From Megamerina dolium (taxonomy: Eukaryota; Arthropoda; Insecta; Diptera; Megamerinidae), in the NCBI GenBank assembly GCA_963854835.1, contig OY978525.1, positions 42,861,554 to 42,925,553 on the forward strand: a stretch of DNA of 64,000 nt, written 5' to 3'. Below are positions 24,080-35,963 of this stretch, piece by piece. The first letter of the stretch is position 1. Each line of letters starts with the position of its first letter. The position numbers and the translations under genes are program-made. Under the pieces are notes generated by a model. That model ran no database searches. It was not told the origin of the DNA and saw only the letters and a program-made list of their open reading frames with translations.

Positions 24080-24505
24080 TATTACGTTTTTATTCTATGA
24101 GCGTTTAATTCTATTTGAATTACCTTGTTCCATCACTGGATTCTGTTAATAATAACTGCAACACTTATTCTATACAACTATATACAGCAACAATTTATTT
24201 AATAATCTCTATTTGCTTTCAACTCTGCTTACAATCAACTATTTATAATAACACTTAAATGTACTTGCAACTTTTGCCTCTGTATCGATGTTTCCGCAAT
24301 CACGTTCGGGATCAAAAGTGATTGTCACTCCACAACACTGGCTCTATTTATACTCTGTTGGCAACACCCCAGAATCTTCCTTTATCGAGATTCTTCTCTT
24401 TCTTTCTTGTTGGCTTTGTTTTTGTTTTTGTTGATATTCGTTTCGATGCTGCCAATAGTGTCAGTCACAATAGTGATGAGTAACCAACTATCGATACTCG
24501 TTACC
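24080..24505 (-). repeat. 3' LTR of copy A2
   Basis: Reverse complement of the A1 LTR. The TATA box (TATAAATA, minus strand) is at 24345-24352. The polypurine tract lies at about 24506-24520, reading CCTGCCCTCCTCTT on the plus strand. Confidence 0.93.
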
Positions 24506-24559
24506 CTGCCCTCCTCTTAACCTTGTTCGTCCCGAACAAGTTTTTATACATCCCCTCGA

Positions 24560-27500
24560 TATGGCACAAGTTGCTCCAAGTGCACTACTTTTAACTTTGC
24601 TCTTTTATTCCAGGCACGTTGAATACGCTACACTACGTCATTTATCTTGTTTGATTAACTATAATCTCATAGAGTCCTTCCCAATGAGTCCGCAGTTTAG
24701 GGGACAGGCCTTTCTTTCGTTGTGGATTATGAAGCATTACAAGCTCTCATTCATAGAACCCTTTTGAATTTGCTTTCAAGTCATACCTGGCCTTCATATT
24801 ATCGCTTATCATCTGCGACCGCTCTCTGATGAACTGATGTACTTCATCCAACTGTTCCCGCTTTTCGCTAGTATAATTACCTTCGGTTGACCTCGTTGGT
24901 GTTACGACTCCAAAATTTTAAATCAGCAGGCAGTCTTAACTCGTTTCCAAAAATTGCCATTGCTGGTGTAGTAGCCGTCGTATCACGTTGCGCTCATCTA
25001 TATGCCATGAGGAACATTGGTATATGTACATCCCAGTCTCTTTGGTATTTATATACGACTTTTCTCAAATATTCCTCCAATGTACGGTTAAATCGTTCTA
25101 CCATGCCATCAGATTGTGGATGCAAAAGTGTTGTACGAGTTTTGTATATACCCAGCATACGGCATATCTCTTGGAATACAACTAATTCGAAATTTCGACC
25201 TTGGTCTGAGTGTAATTCCATCGGTACACCAAAACGAGTAGTCCATTGGTTGACGAATACATCCGCAACTATACTAGCTTCATGATTTGGAATGGGGTAT
25301 ACTTCAGGCCGTTTACTGAAGTAATCTATAACCACCAGAACATACTTGTTTCCTGCGTTGCTTATTGGAAATGGTCCAGCTATGTCCATAGCAATTCGCT
25401 CAAATGGAGCAACTACGGTGTATTGGTGCATCTTACCTCGACTTTTCTTAGTGGGACCTTTGGCCATTGCACATTGCTTACACTTCCGAATTCAATCAGC
25501 GACATGGTCATGACATCCAACCCAATAAAATCGCTTCTTTATTTTCTCGACGGTTTTGGTGATGCCCAAATGCACTGCACTGGAGGCATTGTGATACTCA
25601 GCTATCAATTCATTTATTCTTGCCTTGGGCACCACTAGAAGATCATTAGTGATTTTTCCATCTTCCCTTTCCCATGTTTGGAATAAACATCCGTCTCGTA
25701 AGTGCAGGCTTTGCCGCTGCGCCCAGTATGCCTTCGCTATTGGACTCTCTTCCCAATCTGGACGTACGCCCTGCTCCTTGTATTCCATCATCTTTACGAG
25801 ATCTGGGTCGTTCCGCTGACCTTGCACTCGTTCGGTGGTCCATGACTCCTCCGGCAATATATTCGTAAGTCGTATGTCGACAATGTGCTCCTTGCCTTCC
25901 ACTCGAGAACAATGTTTACATTCCATTTTGCAAGGACGACGAGATAGAGCATCCGCGTTGCCGTGATGTCCTCCTTTACGATGTTCAATGGTAAAATCAT
26001 AACTCTGCAGCCTTTCAATTCAGCACGCTAATTGTCCTTCTGGGTTTTTAAATTGTAATAACCACCTTAGCGCTGAGTGGTCAGTTCGTAGATGAAATGA
26101 CTGACCGTACAAGTATTTATGGAAATACTTTACTGATACAAGTAATGCGAGCAACTCTCTTCGAGTGACACAGTAGTTTCTTTCTGGCTTCGACAGAATT
26201 TTACTGTAGTATGCTATTACATTTTCTTGCCCATCAATGGTCTGAGAGAGCACACCACCATAGCCACTCGCATCTGTGTCCAACACAAACTTTTGACCAG
26301 GTACTGGAAACGCTAATACTGGTGCTGAACAGAGTATTTCTTTCAGTTATTCGAATGCTTTCTGTTGGTCCTCGCCCCACACAAATGGTTTGTTCTTTCT
26401 TGTTAATTCATGCAGACTGCTGGCAATGTTTGCAAATCCGGGAACAAATCGTCTATAGTAGGTGCATAAGCCTAGGAAGCTTCTTAGCTCGTGAAGAGTC
26501 GACGGAATAGGCCATTCTTGTACTGCTGCTACTTTCTCCTCGTCGGTATGTACACCTTCTGTTGTTACTTTATGACCAAGATATTTAACTTCTTGCCTGA
26601 AGGGTGAACACTTTTTCATATTCAGTTTAAGCCCTGCTGATTGTATACGCTCAAATACTTCTTTTAACTTTTCCAGGTGGTCGTTAAATCTTTTCCCATC
26701 ATGATAATGTCATCGAGGTACACCAAGCACGTTTTCCAGTGTAGTCCTCTGAGTACACGCTCCATCAAACGTTCGAAAGTAGCTGGCGCATTGCATAAAC
26801 CAAATAGCATGACGGTAAATTGCCATAGACCATAGACCATACTGAAAGCTGTTTTGCAAATCAAGAGTTGAGAACCACTTCGCACCAGATAGTGTGTCCA
26901 GAGTGTCATCGATTCTTGGCAGTGGATAGCTGTCTTTTTACGTAATATCATTTAGCTTTCTGTAATCCACACAGAATCGAGTACTTCCATCCTTCTTCTT
27001 TACCAGCACAACTGGTGAACTCCGTGGACTCGCTGATGGTTCAATAATACCTTGTTTCTGCATATCGCTAATCAGATTAATGGCTTCATCTCTTTTGGCC
27101 AATGGAACTCGTCGTGTTTTTTGACGAATTGGTCTAGAATCACCGGTGCCAATGTGATGCTTCACGATGGTTGTTCGTCCTCCAGTTTTTCCATTTTAAG
27201 AAAAGATTGAACTGTACTTTTCCAATAGTTGTAAAGCCTTTTCTTTTTGCTGGTTGGTAAGCACACCTGCCCATTCTTCCGTCTGTGGTTTTAATTCCGC
27301 TCTGACAGTTCCTGATCTTCCACTTTTTATCAACGAACCCTTTGCGCAGTCTACTACGGCAGTAACTTCCTGGCAATGACCAATCACCATTCCTTTCTTC
27401 ACAACTGTAGATGTATTAGTTGGATTTAATATTCGCACCGGTACTATTTCATTTTCTTTAGGTTCTACTAACGTTCTACCAAGAATGATGTTTTTATTTT

Positions 27501-27980
27501 GTATTTCTTTATCTGCTTCCAATAACTACAACTTGCCTGTCCCATCGTCCACATTCATCTGTGCCCAAATCACCGCTTCTGATTTTGCTGAAACCTCTTG
27601 GCGTTGACATGCCAGTATTCGTTTGATGTAACCACTACGCTTGTAACTGATGTTCAATGGTAACTCGATATTTGCATAGCGCAGTATCCGTTGATTTAAA
27701 TCTAACGTAAACCCGTTGTCAATCATAAAATCAACACCAATTATTACATCATCGATGATGTCGGCCACAATGAATTCATTTTCCCACGTACAATTTCCAA
27801 TAGATACTCGTTTCTTTATCTTACACAGAATTTGTGCATCCTCACCCGTTGCTGTACGCAATTTTATTCCCATTAAAGGCACAAACCTCTTTACCATGAT
27901 GCACCAGTATCCAGGGTTAACATGAATTGCATATTGTCCAATTTTCCATCAATAATAAAGCTGCTTGGCACACGCTGTAG
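24560..27980 (-). pseudogene. pol: pol of copy A2
   Basis: Minus-strand blocks in element order: protease with an intact DTG (27903-27911) followed six codons later by a stop created by a deletion; protease-distal code 27897-27196; RT fingers 27165-26938; RT palm 26951-26664 with YLDD. A deletion has removed about 15 codons around the SGYWQVEL motif before the palm. RNase H is at 26619-26020, the integrase zinc domain at 25926-25492 and the catalytic core at 25467-24994 (MDIAGPFP, HSDQGRNFE, MVERFNR). The C-terminal GPY/F region extends to about 24560. Each block ends in an indel or stop. Confidence 0.9.
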
Positions 27981-28053
27981 TTGTGAAATGTGAATAATGG
28001 GGCAACCCACTGTTGAAGTCATTTCACGCCCTGCTGAACTGACTTGATTTATT

Positions 28054-29491
28054 TTAACGATGGATTTGTGTTAGTGGAGCGATCGCTATCCACCTTATTC
28101 TCCTTCTTTTGTCTTCCTGAAGAATTCGATCTTGATCGCTTTCGTCGTAGACGGCAGTCACGCGCCATGTGTCCTGGTTTGTCGCAAATGAAGCACTTAC
28201 CAGTAAATTTGTTTTCGCGTCGACCTGCTTCCTTCAGGCTGCACTACAGATTTGAATGCCGGACGCACTGCTTCAACCAGATCTGTTGTTTCTGTTTCTA
28301 GTTGGCGTACTCGTGGCATTGGTCGACACATCAAACTGGCGGCTTCAAACGTCAAGGCACTACTGACTGTTTCGCCATAAGTATTCCTTGGTGACATGAC
28401 TAGGGCACGCTTTGTCTCTCCATCACGTATGCCATCTATGAATGCATCTATTTTTATTTTTTCGACGAACTCTTCCGAATTACCGGAGAACGCTAGATGA
28501 CATAAGCGCTCAATATCGGAAGCGAATTCCTGAAGGCTCTCATTACTCCGTTGCACTCGCGATCTCAATTCCACTCGATGTAATTGACTCTTGTATTCAT
28601 TTCCATACTTTCGCTGGAGTGTGTCCATCAGTGACAGATAGCTACCACGATCTTTCTCTGGAATCATCTGTAACACCTCGGAAGCATTACCTTTTAATGC
28701 GACTATTAAAGCAGCAGTCTTGTCGCTATCATCCCATTGATTCTTCAAAGCGGTTGTCTCGAATGAAGCTTGAAGATATTGAATGGCGTGCTTCCGTCAA
28801 ATGTTGGTGGCTTTAGTTTGATTGTGCTTGAATCTCTAATCACTGATGTGGCTGGTCCATTTATTTCATTTATTTTTAGTTGATTGAGTTCGTGCTGTAG
28901 TTTCTCGAGCTTTTCTTTCAAGTCATCTACCTGTTCCTTCAGATCCGTGACTTTTTCATTAATGGTTCCGGAAATTTCCTGAAATCTGATCTCAATTCCT
29001 TTTTGTATACTTTTGATGACCTTTTCTTGTCGAGCCGAACCTTCTTGATTTTCTATACGCAATTCAGCCGAATGTTCTTGAAACTTGGAGTCAATTGTTT
29101 TCTGGAATTCTCCATAGCGCTTTCTTGGCGAGACGAACGTTCCTGAATTTCCATACGCAATTCACTAATAACCCCCTCTTGGCGTACCGAATGTTCTTGA
29201 AGCTTGGAGTCAATGCGGGCCGCATTTTCTTGTAGCTATTGTTGTTGCTGCAGCATCATGGTTTTCATGAAATCCATTAGTTGACCACTCAAATCTATTT
29301 TGCTCTCTTCCTCAACTGCATGTATATCGGCTTCCTCAACGAACTCATGTTCTTCTACATTAATTCCCTTAGCCTCCATAGCTTGTCTCAGCCTCACCAG
29401 CAGTTCCGCCTTTGCAGCTGATGACGATAGATTTATTATCTACCAACAGCTTTTTAAGCTGGTCCACTTTTAGTTGGTCAATTTTCACCAT
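28054..29491 (-). pseudogene. gag: gag of copy A2
   Basis: The ATG at 29491-29489 opens the same N-terminus as A1 (KIDQLKVDQLKKLLV), then shifts frame inside the SAP-like segment. The coiled-coil part is readable at 29062-28745 and the capsid part at 28748-28197. The zinc knuckle near 28160-28200 lies in a shifted frame. Repeat number in the EHSARQE region differs from A1. Confidence 0.88.
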
Positions 29492-29520
29492 CTTTACAGA
29501 ATTCCACTTCTGACACCAAT

Positions 29521-29948
29521 TGTTACGTTTTTATTCTGTGAGCGTTTAATGCTATTTGAATTACCTTGTTCGATCACTGGATTCTGTTAATAATAACTGC
29601 AACACTTATTTTATGCAACTATATACAGCAACAATTTATTTAATAATCTCTATGTACAATCAACTCTGCTTACAATCAACTATTTAGAATAACACTTAAA
29701 TGTACTTGCAACTTTTGCCTCTGTATCGATATTTCCGCAATCACGTTGGGGATCAAAATTGATTGTCACTTCTCAACACTGGCTCTATTTATACTCCGTT
29801 TGCAACACCCCAGAATCTTCCTTCTTCTCTTTCTTTCTGTTGGCTTGTTCTGGTTATTGCTTATTTCTCTTTGTTGACATTCGTTTCGATGCTGCCAATA
29901 GTGTCAGTCACAATAGTGATGAGTAACCAACTATCGATACTCGTTACA
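29521..29948 (-). repeat. 5' LTR of copy A2
   Basis: The 428-bp LTR runs from TGTTACG (29521) to CGTTACA (29948) on the plus strand. The primer site (minus strand) lies at 29501-29518, two bases from the LTR. Confidence 0.93.
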
Positions 29949-29952
29949 ATAT

Positions 29953-30990
29953 ATTGCATTTTCAACGGATAATATTGAAAATCGTATCACCAAAAGTACG
30001 AAAAGTTTGTTATTGCAACAATGAAGAGAAAAACAATTAATTTTTAATACCTTTTAAAAAATTTTTTTATAGATTATAAATGAATATTGCGAAAAAATTA
30101 TTTTTAGATGGTATATAAAAATTATGTATATCTTAATAAGAAAAATTAACTAAATAAGTGATATAGTAGGTATAATATATATAGTAGATGTAAGTGATCT
30201 ATTATTGAAAAAGAATCTGGTAATTCACCTACAAATACAAGAGAGCAGCAGTATGTCCACGAGAATATCAACTCATACAGTGAAATTTCGAGAGATGTCA
30301 ACGCAGCAATATTAACAGCATTAACAACAGTAACAACCAAGAAAATGATGACACAAAACTATCCTTGAGGCAGTAAAAATAAATAAACCCAAAGCAGAAA
30401 GCAAGGCAGGTCCAGTACAGCGAGTACCCATAAATTGCTTACAAAACAGTAAAATTTACAATCAATAACTTTGGCGTACCTAGCCAGCGGGATGTAGCAA
30501 AGAGATATCAACAATAATAATTATGCAACCACAACCGACTGAAATATTACAGCTACTGTATTTATCAGTGACAATGGATTTTGATCCACATCAGAAGAAA
30601 ATGATGAACAACAGCACCAAAATTACGTATTCATTATTGCTCCAATCATTAAACACTTACATCAACCCACAAGCACACCAAACCAACTTTCACGAAAGTA
30701 AATAATCTCGCTCTCATTGCCGAAACAAAAACCGAACTTTGATAAAGAGGAAGTTACTGTTTTCATCACTAGACTTCAACAACAAAAGGTGCAGCAAACC
30801 TATTAAAAAAGCTAAGTACAGCAGACAACAACCAGCAAGAAGAACATCGTCATCAGGGACACGATAATAATCGAATTATCAGTATCTATATATGTATATA
30901 AAACTTCAAATTTTATTCTACATAAGTGTCACAGGTTTTGAATTGTTCTTAATTTTATAAAATAAGCATAATTTTAACTTTTTCTTTATA
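29953..30990. other. AT-rich interval, no recognisable element
   Basis: The stretch is low in complexity with scattered short frames. A 60-codon frame at 30523-30705 is rich in Gln, Asn and Ser and has no family I recognise. The interval ends at the tail of the LOA-like LINE. Confidence 0.45.
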
Positions 30991-31039
30991 AAAAAAAATT
31001 ATTATTATTTCATAATGATGGCTGCGTGTAGCCATCAAG

Positions 31040-32210
31040 AAACTGATATCCTCGATGCTTTCACTTTCCTCATCACAGGTGGCACAGCCTGGAAAGTGAG
31101 TGTCCAGCAGTAACTGTCCCGTTTCTTTCAGACTTCCCGTATAATTTCCGTCTGCCTTTTTAAGTGTAGAAAGGCCAGCTGAGTAATTTTTTTTAGCGAT
31201 TTCTTGAGTCTGGTAGATACTGGGAGCGCCTCGATCTCCTCGCAGAACCTTTTCCATGAGTCTCTCTTAGATTCTCTCAGTTTGCTATTGTAAGCCGTTA
31301 AGGCACATTTATAGGATACCAAGTCCCCATTGGACTTGGCTCTATTGAAAAGCTGACGTGCTTTCTTGCGTAACTTGTTAAGTTCCTCGCTCCACCAAGG
31401 GACGTTCCTAGAACGTTTCTTCACCACCACGTCGCAACTGTTCCCGTAAGTTTTTTCAAGTTTTCTGACCTCGAAGTCCAGTCCTTGAGAATTGTTAATT
31501 TTCTTACTTAGGCACCCTAAATTTTGCTCTAAGTAGAAGTTATACAGCGACCAATTGGTCTTACTAACATTCCTAATTTCGAAGATGTCTTCAATTTCTC
31601 CTCTTAGGTCAAAGTGTATAAACCGATGATCCGACAAGGAGCCTTCATCTAACACCCTCCAGTTAGAAATGTTATTAGATATGAATGCACTGTTTAGAGT
31701 GAGTTCTAACACCTCCCCCCTGATTGCATTTACAAAAGTTGGTTCATTTCCCCTATTTAACACCATGTTGTTAGTAGTAATGAAATGAAAAAGTGACTCA
31801 CCTCGAGTGTTTGTATCCGTGCTTCCCCATGCCGTATGATGTGCATTTGCGTCGCAACACATCACCCATTGAAGATTTCGAGTGAGGCAGTAACCCGTGA
31901 GCTGCTGGAGCTCCTGGCATACCGTCTCCCTAAAATCGTCACCAGGAAGGTACATGGACGCCAGTATTATAGTTTTTCGTCCTCTGTCACTGGGCACTTC
32001 TGCCTGTACCGCCACCAGATCACGTTGTAGGAGCTCTGAAATTGGAAGAAATTTAATATTTTTGTTGATGAGTAACGCTGCCCTGGGTCGGTCAACATTT
32101 ACGTCATAGATTAACTTATCGTTGCTATTGCCGGGTGGAGATTTATTTTGAGCTGGCTCCAACTGCCAGTATGCATTCGAGGTGGCGCCTGGGACATTAT
32201 TTCCCAGACT
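31040..32210 (-). pseudogene. LOA-like ORF2: endonuclease domain only
   Basis: The domain is an apurinic-type endonuclease: LASMYLPGD, the metal-binding CDANAHHTAWGS, RGESLFHFI, NEPTFV, and the catalytic SDHRFIHF. A linker rich in Lys and Arg follows (VPWWSEELNKLRKKARQLF), which normally leads to the reverse transcriptase. A frameshift near 31170 moves the code to the frame ending at 30955, which still shows STLKKADGNYTGS and LLLDTHFPGC before similarity ends. The N-terminus is intact apart from a missing early QxN motif. Confidence 0.85.
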
Positions 32211-33682
32211 GACTTCTTCGGACCTTACTACCTTTCGTGCTTCGCAGGGTTTCCCTGGTCTCCGGATCCTTGCGTTCCCATTTCCTCAGCCGACCAGAGA
32301 GCAGAGATGGTTTTCGACGCCGGGCACTGGTGCCTTTTTCTGCTATAGGTGCTAGCTTTACGGTGCTGGAAACCGTTTTCGACTTTTGGCTATTTGCTGG
32401 CGCACGAGCCGCCGCCGAGGTCGAAGGTTGCTCTTCAGCAACAGTCTTTACCTTTGGCCAGTTACCCTTAAGTCTGGGTCTTAGCTGGGCACTGCCACAG
32501 CTATAAAAGTTTTTGTTGCGCAGCTTTTCGACCACTTCCGAAGATTGTGGCTCCAGGGCCATCGCTAGCTCGATAACGTCACCTTTGAGAAGCCTGTTAG
32601 CACCCTCCATTCGCTGACACAAATGTCCGAGTTCTGTGACTCAATCTGCCCCAGAATTCGGTCATTTTGCGACAATACTGAGCCAGGGAAGTATCCGACA
32701 AAGATTTTGGCCTTCTGCACTTCTGCCTCGTCCACAACCTTTAAAACGGCTCCCTCCCATGGCTTTAGGGCTGGTACCATCTCCTTCAACCAGGCCACAG
32801 TTTCGTCGTCCAGGCAGTTAATAGTTAACCATCCGGGCTTAAAACCATAGTCTGCAAAGAGAGGCTTCACCGTGCCACCGCGGGATTCGTAGACCCTGTC
32901 GATGATGCATTTCTGCACCTTGCCAATTTCCTCAGTGGACCATATGCCCACCGGGAAATTGTTTGGAATAACCCCGACCTTCTTAGAGCGGACAGCTTCA
33001 GCCAGAGTTGGCTTCGAACAAGGAACGCCCACAGGGGCGATTTGTGGAGCCACTCCTTTAGAAGCTACCGCTACCACCGCCACCATCTCCCAGCAGGCCC
33101 GCACAGTGGACGCAGTCGAAGGTACTGTTGATGGTCTATCAACCCTACCCTCAGGTGCAAATCGCTTTCTCGGCTTGGAGCTCGATGCCGGAGTGGAGCC
33201 ATCCGATCGTAATCTTTTCGGGGTCGTCTGTACGTCGCTGGTGACAATGACTCCAGCAGGCTTTACCGCTAAGGACCTTGCTGTTTCCAGTGGTATGCCC
33301 TTGGCAAGTAAGGCCTTCAGCCTCTTGCGTCCAGCCCCGGAGATCTTCACCCTGTTTTGGAGCCTTCTTTTAGGAGAAATCGTTCCTCCTCAGGGGTGAT
33401 GTGAGGTCCAGCCGACTCTTGGCTAAGTTGGACGTCCATGTTTTCAAGACTGTCGGAAGAAGGACCGCATGCCACCTCCTACTGATCTTTGTCTATGTTC
33501 TTCAGTGACGTTTGGACCAAGTGCCCCCTGTTTTTTTTTTCAAATTTAGAATCCATGATATTTGATATTTGATTGAAACTTGCATCTTGGTCACCAATGG
33601 GTGCCCCCAATGGAAAGGCAAATTGAAACCGTAGGTTCGCTATTATGCTTGACTCTACCCCGTTAAGCAAGTTCGCAGGCAT
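32197..33682 (-). pseudogene. LOA-like ORF1
   Basis: An upstream part (33682-33482) is in frame with the main ORF1 start at ATG 33439-33437 but is separated from it by TAG at 33479-33481. A frameshift near 33350 leads to the part with GRKRLKALLAKG and a Pro/Ser/Arg-rich linker. The conserved core includes GVIPNNFPVGIW, LKPWEGAVLKVV and AKIFVGYFPGS, resembling the insect DUF4780 domain (moderate confidence). A second frameshift near 32600 precedes a basic C-terminus. ORF1 proteins of this kind probably bind the element's RNA. Confidence 0.7.
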
Positions 33683-33700
33683 AGCTGTTTCACCGCGATT

Positions 33701-34166
33701 TTAGGGGGTTATTTTAGGTCATTTATGAGTCAGTCCATGTCACAGACTGTCAAGACTAGGCCTTAACAGTCTGTAGCATGAGCAGACTCTGCGTTGGGAG
33801 TTTTCCTTCTCCTCAGCACGACTATTCGGCAACCCAAATCCAGCAGATACATGACCGTACTGAAAATGAGCTATTGGTCAAAAACAATAGCCGCACTTCC
33901 CCTAAGGGCGGACCAATTTGCTAGTGTCTAGGCAGGTGATCTGCTTACTCCCCGAGGCGCTATAAAAGCTATTCGGACTGCTAGCAAGCCCTTAACGACT
34001 GACCAGGAATCGTAGTAAACTACTTTCAACCTGTGTCGTAGGTAGTACTTAGTTACATATGCCACGTTCCAGCTCATATTAAGTCCCTACACCACGACAA
34101 GATGACTACCTGAGAAGGGGTAATGGGTACATACATACACACATGTGGTATATATTATTGTTATAT
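33701..34166. other. Probable LINE leader and flank
   Basis: GC content is higher than in surrounding intergenic DNA and no long frame is open. It may be the 5' leader of the LOA-like element, which is not delimited here. A short CA/TA-rich stretch lies at 34130-34165. Confidence 0.35.
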
Positions 34167-34443
34167 GTTGGTATGTGGGTAGTATTAGACAAATGGTATA
34201 CAAGCTATCAGCTTACTGAAGGGTGTGGCTTTTCACTTGACTTTGGTACAGTATCAGAGGTAAAAATTGCAAGTATATTAAAGTATTATTGTAAATAATT
34301 GATTGTAAATAGAGCTGATTAAATAAATTCTTGCTGTCTATATTAGTACAAAATAAATGTTCTAATTATTATTAACAGACTCCAGTGATCGATTAAGGTT
34401 GATTCAAATAGAATTAAACGTTCACAAAAATAAAAACGTAACA
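34167..34443 (+). repeat. Solo or chimeric LTR related to family A
   Basis: The right 190 bases match the R/U5 part of the family A LTR and end CGTAACA followed by ATAT (34444-34447). The left part does not match family A; it shares the GGTATACAAGC / CTGAAGG / GGCTTTTCA block with the element B LTR (12738-12785). ATAT also precedes 34167, so a 277-bp LTR with a 4-bp duplication is possible. Confidence 0.6.
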
Positions 34444-34447
34444 ATAT

Positions 34448-34998
34448 GTAATTAACGTCACTTATTTCTATTACAAAAAGATTATAAGCAACTTTCAAGA
34501 ATTAAATTGGAAAAAACGTCAATTTTGTAGATGAGCCCATCTTAAGGGTTGAAAATAGACGGCAAGTATGCTAATACACGGAGCACACAAACCACTGAAA
34601 GCTAATACAAAATATACATAAAAAAATACTCTAATTTTATACTCCTTGTCCGGTTCAGTCACATCGATGTAAATCTGTGACATTGTTCTACAAAAAATAT
34701 AGAAATAAAAAATTTTTCTCCACAAATATATACATAGCTAACAAATAGAAACCACTCATCATCATTGCAACTCACAGCTATCGAATTAGTCTCTAGTCTC
34801 ACATCAATTGTGTAAATGCGCTTGAAAATCTGTAATATAAACAGATTAATACATTTCATTGTAGTTAAATAAATAAATATGCACACTTACCAAAATCCAA
34901 GTAAACAAAAATTAACACTTCAACGAAATGTCAAATGTATGATGAAATGAATTTAATGATGTACATGTACATATACAATTGTAAAATTTTAATAATAT
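34448..34998. other. AT-rich interval, nothing recognised
   Basis: Only short frames occur, with no motif or repeat match to other parts of the window. Confidence 0.5.
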
Positions 34999-35029
34999 TG
35001 TTACGTTTTTATTCTGTGAACTCGTTACA
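34999..35029 (-). repeat. 31-bp minimal LTR remnant of family A
   Basis: The segment starts TGTTACGTTTTTATTCTG, the minus-strand LTR left end, and finishes CTCGTTACA, the LTR right end; all between is missing. ATAT flanks both sides (34995-34998 and 35030-35033). Confidence 0.85.
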
Positions 35030-35122
35030 ATATTTTACACATACGAAGTTATTTACATGTAAAACTATTAAATGTTAAATAATAAACATTTTTTGCAAAT
35101 ATAATCATATATTTCGTAAGTA

Positions 35123-35181
35123 AAAAAAAAAAAAAATAAATAAAATATGTGGCACTTAAAACCCCAAAGGGCTTTCAGTGC
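35123..35181 (-). mobile_element. SINE copy 5, 59-bp 3'-end insertion
   Basis: Only the extreme 3' end of the SINE is present (A-rich on the plus strand, then ATGTGGCACTTAAA and CCCCAAAGGGC). It lies between exact direct repeats TTCGTAAGTA at 35113-35122 and 35182-35191, so it is a genuine severely 5'-truncated insertion and not a random match. Confidence 0.88.
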
Positions 35182-35191
35182 TTCGTAAGTA

Positions 35192-35460
35192 TATATACGT
35201 AAAATTTGTAGAAATTTTAATATTTTTATGAATTTATGCATAATTTTTAATATGAATGCAACAATGCAGTAAAATCCATTCACCATTAATGGTGTATTAA
35301 GATTTTCACAGACGGAAAAATAGGATTGTTTTTCTGATTTTTCGTAATTATAGAATTTTAGTGAAATACGACTTAAAACAGTAAAAGTTGTAACTGGTTT
35401 GTGTTTATTTAGAATTTTATTTTATTATTCCGTAAAATTAATCGTGTTTAATTGCATATA
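35192..35460. other. AT-rich interval between SINE copies
   Basis: No gene or repeat is recognised. Confidence 0.5.
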
Positions 35461-35834
35461 AAAAAATAAATAGGTGGCACTTAAAGCCCCAAAGGTCTCA
35501 CTGGCAGAGCTTCTCTCTTACATTACAGTTGTGCGTCTTAAATTTGGACAGTATTAGAAGGGACCTACTTATTTTAGGCGCTTCCGAACGGCAGAACACT
35601 TGAGTACAGAACATCACTTTTTCTGATCTTGGTCACAGAGTTCTTTTAGAAGCTTTTTCATGGCAAGTTGTTACTGTCGGAAGAATTGCCAATTGCTTGC
35701 CACACAGGTGGGTACCATTCGAAAGCAAAATATTATCGATATTAAATTTGTTATGCATCAGCCGGGGATTGAACCACGACCTACAGAAAAGAAGGCGAAC
35801 ACATTAACCACTGAGCTACGGCTGAGCTGAGCTA
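35461..35834 (-). mobile_element. tRNA-derived SINE, copy 2
   Basis: A full-length minus-strand copy runs from the T-rich tail at 35461 to the head near 35834. CATATA flanks both sides (35455-35460 and 35835-35840). The head is slightly expanded by a repeated GAGCT motif. Confidence 0.88.
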
Positions 35835-35963
35835 CATATATTGTAAAATATTAATATATTACAACTACTTTCCTATTACTTTTCATACCTTTTTACCATT
35901 ACAATTTTAAGTTGAAAGGGTATTGAAAAGACAATGCTGACCTTTAGCCAAAATTTTTATAAA

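Larger units (their letters stand above)
24080..29948 (-). mobile_element. Family A Gypsy copy A2, near full length
   Basis: The 5869-bp copy has both LTRs, primer site, gag and pol, all on the minus strand. Flanks are ATAT at 24076-24079 and 29949-29952, a clean 4-bp target duplication. The left terminus reads TATTACG instead of TGTTACG, one substitution. The LTRs are very similar (426 and 428 bp). Gag and pol contain many small deletions, so the copy is inactive. Confidence 0.95.
30991..33700 (-). mobile_element. LOA-like LINE with the reverse transcriptase deleted
   Basis: Two minus-strand genes are present: an ORF1 and the endonuclease half of ORF2. ORF2 code stops around 31040, and 3'-end-like sequence follows immediately: an 8-bp-stem hairpin at 31016-31037 and a tail of TAA repeats plus T8 (31010-30991). 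The whole reverse transcriptase and RNase H are therefore missing from an element that still has its 3' end. The clade call rests on the endonuclease motifs and the ORF1 type. The 5' end is not defined; leader sequence may extend beyond 33700. Confidence 0.75.

Noticed and set aside
31836..33399. Plus-strand frames opposite the LOA-like LINE, including one of 165 codons
   Set aside because: They are antisense shadows of ORF1 and the endonuclease, which show family motifs on the minus strand.
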